Assembly: GCF_029338335.1 (NCBI RefSeq)
Contig: NZ_CP119796.1
Source of the DNA: Halomontanus rarus
Lineage (GTDB): Archaea > Halobacteriota > Halobacteria > Halobacteriales > Natrialbaceae
Direction: 5' to 3' (one strand)
DNA: 64,000 bases
Numbering within the stretch: the stretch's first letter is position 1; every line of letters begins with the position of its first letter. The notes below the pieces were generated by a model. It saw only the letters and a program-made list of their open reading frames with translations. It was not told the origin of the DNA and ran no database searches. This document shows, piece after piece, positions 58,587 to 64,000 of this stretch. The translations under genes were made by a program, and so were the position numbers.

Positions 58587-59744
58587 ATGAATATCGCTGA
58601 TATCGCCACCAGAGACTACATCGAAGTCGACGTCGGAACGCGAATGGGAAAGGTCCGTTCGACCTTCGAGAACGGCAATCCCAAGGGAATAATCGTCACC
58701 GACGACGGGGAATACGAGGGGGTGATCAGCGAACGGGAGGTACTCCAGACCCACGTCGAAGACGACGCCAAGGTTTCCGCACTCATCAAACCCAGTCGGA
58801 ACGACCCGTCGCCGAAAGTCGACCGTCACGAGAACATCCGCGAGGTCGCCCGCGTCCTCGTCGAGGGGAACGCGAAGGTCGCGCCGGTCTTCGAGAACGA
58901 CGAACTCTGGGGCGTGATCACTCACAACGACATCCTCGAGGCGGTCCTCGAGAACCTCGACGCGCTCACCGTCGAGGACATCTACACGGACGACCCGATC
59001 ACGCTCCGAGAGGACGACGGCGTCGGGAAGGCGATCAACCACCTCCGCGAGCACGGCATCTCCCGGCTGCCGATCCTCAACGAGAACGGCTACCTCACCG
59101 GCGTCGTCACCACCCACGATATCGCCGACTTCGTCATCCGGGAGAACGACCGAATGACCACCGGCGATCGGGTCGGCGACAACCAGCGACTGATGGACGT
59201 CCCGATCTACGACATCATGGTGAGCCCGGTGGAGACGACGACGGTCGACGCCTCGGGCAGGGAAGCCGTCGAACGGATGCTCGAGAGCGGTTTCTCCGGA
59301 CTGATCGTCACGCCGGATCACGACGACCGGATCGTCGAGGGTGTCGTCACCAAGACGGACGTCCTGCGCGCGCTCACGTTCACCGAGGAAGACCACATGG
59401 ACGTCCAGATCACGAACATCTCGATGCTGGACACCATCACGCGCGAATCGATCACTCAGAGCATCGAGCAGACCGCGGACAAGTACGCCGAGATGCAGGT
59501 CGTCCACGCCCACGTCCGCTTTCACGAACACAAGGAGAAACTCCGCGGCACGCCGCTGGTTCAGTGTCAGATCCGCCTCCGGACCAACAAGGGGCAGGTC
59601 GCCGGCTCCGGCGAGGGCTACGGCGCCGAGAACTCCTTCCGCGTCGCGCTCGACAAACTCGAGCGCAACGTCCTCGAGTTGAAGGGCGTCCAGAGCGACG
59701 AGGAGTACCGCGGGCAGTTGCTACGGAAGTTGAACGAACTGTAA
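58587..59744 (+). CDS. Four-CBS-domain protein with C-terminal HPF-like domain
   Basis: 385 residues from the ATG at 58587. Four CBS units: about 1-60 (MNIADIATRDYIEVDVGTRM), 65-125 (HENIREVARVLVEGNAKVAP), 130-195 (LREHGISRLPILNENGYLTG) and 205-275 (YDIMVSPVETTTVDASGREA, MLESGFSGLIVTPDHD). The C-terminal 100 residues (MQVVHAHVRFHEHKEKLRGT then LVQCQIRLRTNKGQVAGSGE and NSFRVALDKLERNVLELKGV) resemble the HPF/YfiA fold of ribosome-hibernation factors. CBS pairs bind adenine nucleotides. The fusion could tie ribosome storage to energy charge. Cytoplasmic. Confidence 0.85.
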   Translation: MNIADIATRDYIEVDVGTRMGKVRSTFENGNPKGIIVTDDGEYEGVISEREVLQTHVEDDAKVSALIKPSRNDPSPKVDRHENIREVARVLVEGNAKVAPVFENDELWGVITHNDILEAVLENLDALTVEDIYTDDPITLREDDGVGKAINHLREHGISRLPILNENGYLTGVVTTHDIADFVIRENDRMTTGDRVGDNQRLMDVPIYDIMVSPVETTTVDASGREAVERMLESGFSGLIVTPDHDDRIVEGVVTKTDVLRALTFTEEDHMDVQITNISMLDTITRESITQSIEQTADKYAEMQVVHAHVRFHEHKEKLRGTPLVQCQIRLRTNKGQVAGSGEGYGAENSFRVALDKLERNVLELKGVQSDEEYRGQLLRKLNEL

Positions 59745-60046
59745 CGTCGTAACACGCGGCGTCCGAACCGACGCCGTTGGCGGTCGAACGGACTCCTTTT
59801 CCGGTCGAGATCGGACAACGAGTTGTGGGGCCGCGTCGAACGCCGCGGCGACCAGAATCGCTCGAAACGAGACGAGACCGACGATCGCGGAGACAGGACA
59901 GGACAGGATAGCGCACGCGGTCTCCCTCGACCGCGAACACGAGACGAGTGTCTCGATTCGCACGAGTCGTACGCTGGTATCGTCACGACACAGCCGACAC
60001 AACCGGAAAGCCAAATTTATAGTTCATCTGGTGAGTCGATCCGACA
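59745..60046. other. Intergenic region with the promoter of the FNT-USP gene
   Basis: About 300 nt without a gene. At 60013-60022 AAATTTATAG lies 25-34 nt upstream of the ATG at 60047, marking a leaderless transcript. The rest has no feature that I recognise. Confidence 0.5.
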
Positions 60047-61894
60047 ATGAGTGGCTCCGATCGTCCCGATCAGGGAGAGAGCGAGGGTGAGGGAGAGGGA
60101 GATACGGTTCGAGACGCCGTGGAACGCTCCCGAAGCGGTGCACCCGCGGTCGGAGCAGTCGTCCGCGACCGGTTCTCCTCGGACGAAGTCTTCCAGCGAA
60201 TCGTCGCCGTCGCCGACGAGGAAATTACGTCGGGGAGCCGCGAACTGTTCTTCAGCGGCCTCGCGGCCGGCTTCGCGATCACGATCACGTTCCTGTTGTA
60301 CGCCTCGCTGTACGCGACGACGGACGGCAATGCGGTCCTGAGTTCGCTGCTGTATCCGCTCGGCTTCATCTACATAATCATCGGCGGCTATCAACTGTAC
60401 ACGGAGAACACGCTTCCACCGGTCGCACTGACGATCGAACGGCTGGCGAGCGTGCCGGCATTACTGCGCCACTGGACGATCGTTCTCACGGGAAACTTCA
60501 CTGGCGGTGCCATCGGCGCGGCCGTCCTCGCGTGGGGCGGCGTGTTCGACGAACCGACGTCGGACGCCGCGATCTCGATCGCCACCCACGGCGTCGAAAC
60601 GTCGTGGTGGAGCCTGTTCTCCAAAGCCGCCTTCGCCGGGTTGATCGTCGCCGGCGTCGTCTGGGTCGTCTACGCCGCCCGGGACACGATCTCGAGACTG
60701 GTCGTCGTCTACCTCGCGTTCCTCGCGATACCGCTCGGAAACCTGTTTCACGTCGTCGTCTCGTTCACCGAGATGCTCTATCTCGTTTTCAACGGGAGAC
60801 TCTCCATCGTCGTCGGCACGACCGAGTTCATCCTGCCGATCCTCCTCGGGAACACGATCGGCGGCATCGTGCTGGTGACCCTCGTCAACTACTACCAGAC
60901 GAGCGAACACCGACTCGAGTCGGCCCGTTTCGAGGGCGCGAGTCGACGGCTCTCGGTCCGCGAGTGGCTCTTCGGGAGTCTCTTCGGCCGCTCTTACGTC
61001 CCCCTGATCGATACTGCGGAGACGGGTCCGACCCCCGACGACTCCTACCGGGTGATGGTCCCGATCGCGAATCCGCGCACCGAGTCACGGCTCGTCGACC
61101 TCGCCTGCACGCTCGCCAGTCGACACGACTCCGCGGTCGTCCACGTCGTCCACATCGTGCAGACGCCGACGCGACGAGCGGGATCGGGGCCTGGATCCGA
61201 CCTCAGCCAACGTAACCGAATCATCGACGAATCCGAGGACCTCCTGACGGACGTCCGTGAGACGATCGACGGCTACGGCGTCGACTGCGAGACGTCGACG
61301 ATCGTCTCTCATCGATCGTTCGAAGAGATCTTCGACGCCGCAGAGCGCACCCACGCCGACCTCGTCGTGATGAGCTGGGGCGAGAACCAGCTGTGGGGCG
61401 CCGCCCGAGCCGAGCGACCGGTCGACGAACTGACCAGCCAGCTCCCCTGTGACTTTCTCATCCTCGAGGACCGAGAGCTGGACACGTCGCGGATCCTCCT
61501 GCCCACCGCAGGGGGACCGGACTCGGATCTGAGCGCCGAAGTCTCGCGAACGCTTCAGTCGACCGCCGGCTCGGAGCTTTCCCTGCTGCACATCGTCGAC
61601 GACCCGTCACGGCGCGAGCGTGGCGAGCAATTTCTCACCGAGTGGGCCGCCGATCACGATCTCGAGGACGCGACCATTACGGTCGACGACTCCGGAGACG
61701 TCGAGCGGGCGATCACTCGCGAGGCCGACGACCACACGCTGGTGGTCATCGGTGCGAGCGAACGCGGACTCCTCTCGCGGCTCGTCTCCGGGTCGTTGCA
61801 CTTCGACATCGTCAACGAGGTGGACTGCTCGGTACTGCTCGCCGAACGGCCGACCGAGCGGACGCTGTTCGAGCGGTTGTTCGGTCGGCGATAG
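60047..61894 (+). CDS. Formate/nitrite transporter fused to two USP domains
   Basis: 615 residues. Residues about 40-300 have the FNT fold with six helices: ELFFSGLAAGFAITITFLLY, PLGFIYIIIGGYQLYTENTL, WTIVLTGNFTGGAIGAAVLA, FSKAAFAGLIVAGVVWVVYA, LVVVYLAFLAIPLGNLFHVV and VGTTEFILPILLGNTIGGIV. After a linker come two universal stress protein domains: MVPIANPRTESRLVDLACTL (about 345) and ILLPTAGGPDSDLSAEVSRT (about 485), the second ending VIGASERGLLSRLVSGSLHF, an ATP-binding G-x-x-x-G loop. Transport of a small monovalent anion (formate, nitrite or hydrosulfide) with nucleotide control is suggested. Confidence 0.88.
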   Translation: MSGSDRPDQGESEGEGEGDTVRDAVERSRSGAPAVGAVVRDRFSSDEVFQRIVAVADEEITSGSRELFFSGLAAGFAITITFLLYASLYATTDGNAVLSSLLYPLGFIYIIIGGYQLYTENTLPPVALTIERLASVPALLRHWTIVLTGNFTGGAIGAAVLAWGGVFDEPTSDAAISIATHGVETSWWSLFSKAAFAGLIVAGVVWVVYAARDTISRLVVVYLAFLAIPLGNLFHVVVSFTEMLYLVFNGRLSIVVGTTEFILPILLGNTIGGIVLVTLVNYYQTSEHRLESARFEGASRRLSVREWLFGSLFGRSYVPLIDTAETGPTPDDSYRVMVPIANPRTESRLVDLACTLASRHDSAVVHVVHIVQTPTRRAGSGPGSDLSQRNRIIDESEDLLTDVRETIDGYGVDCETSTIVSHRSFEEIFDAAERTHADLVVMSWGENQLWGAARAERPVDELTSQLPCDFLILEDRELDTSRILLPTAGGPDSDLSAEVSRTLQSTAGSELSLLHIVDDPSRRERGEQFLTEWAADHDLEDATITVDDSGDVERAITREADDHTLVVIGASERGLLSRLVSGSLHFDIVNEVDCSVLLAERPTERTLFERLFGRR

Positions 61895-61904
61895 GAGGTC
61901 GATG

Positions 61905-62060
61905 TAAACAACCTCGGGCGCGGTGGCCCGAGGCTTTTCTGAGTTCCCTCAGCCGTGCGCTAGCGCTCCCTGTTCCGCGAGAGAACGGGATGAGGTTGGG
62001 CGGCTTACGCGCCCCGACCCGGACAGACGCACCAACCGCACCTGCGGTTGGGTTTTGTGA
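61905..62060 (-). ncRNA. Predicted right-end guide RNA (reRNA/omegaRNA)
   Basis: In characterised TnpB systems the guide RNA overlaps the 3' end of tnpB, runs through the right-end hairpin, and finishes with a guide taken from flanking DNA. Here the tnpB tail, the hairpin at 61912-61933 and the flank (the end of the FNT-USP gene) have that order on the minus strand. The guide would come from 61890-61910. Inferred from family architecture; no transcript evidence. Confidence 0.35.
61912..61933 (-). repeat. Right-end hairpin of the IS element (tnpB side)
   Basis: Perfect 8-bp stem with a 6-nt loop, downstream of the tnpB stop. On the tnpB strand it reads CCTCGGGC, loop, GCCCGAGG. It is both a TnpA recognition structure and the likely scaffold end of the guide RNA. 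Confidence 0.7.
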
Positions 62061-63253
62061 GTCCGGTAATTCAATTCGTTGCCGTCGAGTTTCGCCTTCT
62101 CGCGCCACGCGATGTTCACCGAAGCGTTCCGATCGGCGTGATCTTGCACTACGTCACACTCGTCGTTCGTACAGCGGAACCGCCGCCCTTGCCGACTCCC
62201 ACGCGTACCACAGCACGAACACGTCTGCGAATTGTAGTAGGCATCCACCGTGTCCGTCGGAATTTCCCGCCACGTCGCCTTGTACGAGACGAACTTCTCG
62301 AACTTGTGGAACGGAAGTTTGTGCAACCGACGGTTCATATACGTGCCGTACTTGATTTCGTCGCGGATACCGCTCATATCCTCGAACACGATGACAGGGT
62401 TCGAGAACCGTTCTGCGAACTCCACGACAGCATGGGAAAGCCGATGGAGTACCCATTCGGTGAATCGTTCTTGTTTGTCACCGAGTTTCTGGTGGATGCT
62501 CGTCTTGCCGTGTTCCTGACAGCGGGTGGTGATGGTGTGGTAGCGTTGGCGTTCCTGTTTCACCCGTCCGTAGTCAAGGACGAGCGTACCCTTCGTCCGC
62601 ATCGTCTCGCGGTCAAGGGCAGTGAGCGCGACGTTGCGCTCGTTGATGTCCACGCCGACAAGCGTATCAGCGGTGTTGGGGCCGGGCACGTCGAACTCGC
62701 GTGTGACCGTGGCGTGTAGGTAGTACACGTCATCGCGGTACAGGAGTTCAGCCTGACCAACATCCACCTCGTCCGACGTGATGGCGTCTCGAAGTTCGTC
62801 CATCGCGTCTGGTTCACCGCGAAGATGGCCCTTCACCTTCTTGTAGGGTTTTGGACTGATGCGGAACTGAACGCGATCGGTGTCGTCGTTCACAGTGAGA
62901 CGATAACCTTCTGTGTGAGCCATCACGAGCGGGTAAGCACCAGATTTGTCCGTACTCGGTGGCGTCGGCTTTCCTCCGTCAGGGTCGTCTTGGTTCTCCC
63001 ACCAGTCTTTGAGTGACTGGTAGGATTTCCACGTTTGGAGGGCTTTACCGACGACCGCGCACTTGTTGTTCCTCAGGAAGTCGTCGCGGTCAACCTCGTT
63101 CTGTATCTCGGTGCGGGTGTACCCTTGTTGTTTGAGGCGGATGGTTTGGTTGAATATCTCGCGTGAGGCGAGGTGGGCATCGTGAAGCCACGACCGTTCA
63201 CCAGACGCTACGTGAAGGCGCGTCTGGATGGTTTTCGTGGCTTTCTCACCCAT
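61949..63253 (-). CDS. tnpB: TnpB RNA-guided nuclease (IS200/IS605 OrfB)
   Basis: 434 residues. The N-terminal REC-like domain is residues 1-190. The RuvC nuclease has D202 (LVGVDINERNVAL), E291 (PVIVFEDMSGIRDEI) and D374 (VQDHADRNASVNIA). The zinc finger between motifs II and III has C345xC347C348 and C361/C366. All three catalytic acids and the zinc ligands are intact, so it should be an active RNA-guided DNA endonuclease. The C-terminal 40 residues (RLVRLSGSGRVSRPTSSRSL) probably overlap the guide RNA. Divergent from tnpA. Confidence 0.95.
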   Translation of the reverse strand: MGEKATKTIQTRLHVASGERSWLHDAHLASREIFNQTIRLKQQGYTRTEIQNEVDRDDFLRNNKCAVVGKALQTWKSYQSLKDWWENQDDPDGGKPTPPSTDKSGAYPLVMAHTEGYRLTVNDDTDRVQFRISPKPYKKVKGHLRGEPDAMDELRDAITSDEVDVGQAELLYRDDVYYLHATVTREFDVPGPNTADTLVGVDINERNVALTALDRETMRTKGTLVLDYGRVKQERQRYHTITTRCQEHGKTSIHQKLGDKQERFTEWVLHRLSHAVVEFAERFSNPVIVFEDMSGIRDEIKYGTYMNRRLHKLPFHKFEKFVSYKATWREIPTDTVDAYYNSQTCSCCGTRGSRQGRRFRCTNDECDVVQDHADRNASVNIAWREKAKLDGNELNYRTHKTQPQVRLVRLSGSGRVSRPTSSRSLAEQGALAHG

Positions 63254-63297
63254 GCTTTGACAATCGTTCTAACTAATCATAAATGTAGGGATTAGGG

Positions 63298-63705
63298 ATG
63301 GAAGAGTACCGTAGTCACGCACATTCGGTTAGTTCCTGCAAGTATCACTTCGTGTGGTGTCCGAAGTATCGTCATCCGGTTCTCGGCATGGTGGAGGACG
63401 ACGTGCGGGAGTTGTTTGATGAGACTGCTGGCCACTTCGGACACGAGATTCTGGCGTTGGAGATTGCGGACGACCACGTTCACCTGTTCGTGCAAACAGA
63501 CCCGAAGCACAGTCCTGCTGATATTGCCCGACAATTTAAGTCGTACTCCGGCAAGCACTCGCTGGAACGGTATCCCGAGATTCGGGAATCGTATTTCTGG
63601 GGAGGTGGGTTCTGGAAGGTTGGATACTACGTGGGAACAACGGGGGCAGTCTCGGAAGAAGTAGTTGAACGGTATATCGAGGAGACGGAACACGTGCCGG
63701 AGTGA
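63298..63705 (+). CDS. tnpA: TnpA Y1 transposase (IS200/IS605)
   Basis: 135 residues. The HUH motif is EIADDHVHLFVQTDP with H60/H62. The catalytic Tyr is most likely Y126 in EEVVERYIEETEH. SCKYHFVWCPKYRHPVLG is the family N-terminus. It cuts and pastes single-stranded DNA during replication. Stop at 63705 is followed by the left-end hairpin. Confidence 0.95.
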   Translation: MEEYRSHAHSVSSCKYHFVWCPKYRHPVLGMVEDDVRELFDETAGHFGHEILALEIADDHVHLFVQTDPKHSPADIARQFKSYSGKHSLERYPEIRESYFWGGGFWKVGYYVGTTGAVSEEVVERYIEETEHVPE

Positions 63706-63715
63706 CGCGCTTCAC

Positions 63716-63737
63716 CCCCGCACACGGTAAGGCGGGG
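63716..63737 (+). repeat. Left-end hairpin of the IS element (tnpA side)
   Basis: CCCCGC, a 10-nt loop and GCGGGG, just behind tnpA. Subterminal position fits the TnpA-bound left end. The element probably ends within 20 nt, near TTTTTGTTTAG. Confidence 0.6.
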
Positions 63738-63759
63738 AACTCGCGCTGCTTTTTGTTTA

Positions 63760-63835
63760 GAGTCCGGGGTCGGGTCCGGACGAGAGCTCGAACCAGAGCC
63801 CAAACTCGAACTTGAACTCGAACTCGAGTCGAGTC
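63760..63835. repeat. Degenerate GAACTC/CTCGAA hexamer stretch beside the IS left end
   Basis: Runs of CTCGAAC/GAACTCGAACT alternate between the IS left end and the partial gene. They would encode Ser-rich or Leu/Glu-rich tails in different frames. No gene can be supported here; it may be the residue of a low-complexity coding tail interrupted by the IS. Confidence 0.35.
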
Positions 63836-63908
63836 CGAACCGGCGTCCGGAAGGGCACCTCGACGTTTCGACGTCTCAGGATTCACACGAGTCCGTGACG
63901 AACCGACC

Positions 63909-64000
63909 CTAGAACTGTGCCGTCTCGTCGGTTCCCTCGAGTCCGCGCTCGGTGATCCGGAACTGGACCGACTCACCGGCGGGTTTCGAGCGGTGTTTCT
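63909..64000 (-). CDS. C-terminal end of a protein (partial), possible winged-helix regulator
   Basis: The last 30 codons of a minus-strand gene are visible: KHRSKPAGESVQFRITERGL then EGTDETAQF and TAG at 63909. The pattern SVQFRITERGLE resembles the wing and end of a small helix-turn-helix domain, but too little is present for a family call. The rest is beyond the window. Confidence 0.5.
   Translation of the reverse strand, partial: KHRSKPAGESVQFRITERGLEGTDETAQF

Larger units (their letters stand above)
61905..63755. mobile_element. IS200/IS605 family element with divergent tnpA and tnpB
   Basis: The element contains tnpA (+) and tnpB (-) diverging from a 44-nt gap, as in IS608. Hairpins sit near both ends: 61912-61933 (arms CCTCGGGC and GCCCGAGG) and 63716-63737 (arms CCCCGC and GCGGGG), as expected of the subterminal structures bound by TnpA. 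Borders are approximate, about 61905 and 63755. This family makes no target duplication or terminal inverted repeats, so ends cannot be fixed without an empty site. Both proteins keep catalytic residues, so it may be active. It lies just behind the FNT-USP stop. Confidence 0.85.

Overview
This 64 kb window is chromosomal DNA from a halophilic archaeon (class Halobacteria). The signs are the GC-rich, CTCGAG-rich sequence, the very acidic proteins with Asp/Glu/Ser-rich tails, archaeal-type ribosomal and RNA polymerase subunits (L7Ae, L24e, S28e, L18e, RpoD, RpoK, RpoN), archaeal replication genes (priS, GINS, Cdc48), the archaeal isoprenoid route (mevalonate kinase, isopentenyl phosphate kinase, GGPP synthase) and TATA boxes 25-35 nt upstream of apparently leaderless starts. 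The protein styles suggest the Natrialbales, but the genus cannot be fixed from sequence alone.

Layout. 1-8.6 kb: truncated superoxide dismutase, a winged-helix regulator, the L7Ae-S28e-L24e-Ndk operon, tmcA, then small enzymes and membrane proteins. 8.6-24 kb: one long minus-strand supercluster that reads, in transcription order, tRNA-Ser, S13, S4, S11, RpoD, tRNA-Leu, L18e, L13, S9, RpoN, RpoK, enolase, S2, mevalonate kinase, IPK, RNase J, GGPP synthase, a Vps62-like lipoprotein and GluRS. It joins translation, transcription and isoprenoid synthesis. 24-28.3 kb: a small membrane protein and a three-gene DUF4129/DUF58/membrane operon. 28.3-39.3 kb: moaA, a Bat-type regulator, rtcB carrying a large intein, a DoxX-like protein, archease, an acetyltransferase, a decayed gene, priS, GINS and a Bcp peroxiredoxin. 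39.4-46.2 kb: Cdc48 overlapping an Hsp20-like gene, an intron-containing tRNA-Met, and several haloarchaea-specific genes. 46.2-54.4 kb: B12-dependent ribonucleotide reductase and the trpDFEG operon. 54.5-55 kb: tRNA-Val followed by a scar of duplicated tRNA 3' ends. 55-62 kb: membrane and surface proteins, a CBS-domain protein and a formate/nitrite-transporter-USP fusion. 61.9-63.75 kb: an apparently complete IS200/IS605 element with tnpA and tnpB.

Functional threads. RNA splicing and repair recur: an intron-bearing elongator tRNA-Met, the ligase RtcB that joins such exons, its activator archease, and TmcA, whose family modifies that tRNA. RtcB itself is interrupted at its metal-binding active site by an intein, so protein splicing must come before RNA ligation. 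Genome change is visible as the IS element, the tRNA-Val repeats, an ABC-transporter ATPase relic inside the isoprenoid cluster, and a start-less, frameshifted membrane-protein gene. Four genes too short for routine ORF calling (44, 49, 56 and 57 residues) look genuine; two are Cys-rich zinc-ribbon-like proteins.

No CRISPR array, rRNA gene or replication origin was seen. The best candidates for something new are the RtcB intein/archease/tRNA-Met relationship, the unassigned hairpin region upstream of RNase J, and the unannotated small proteins.
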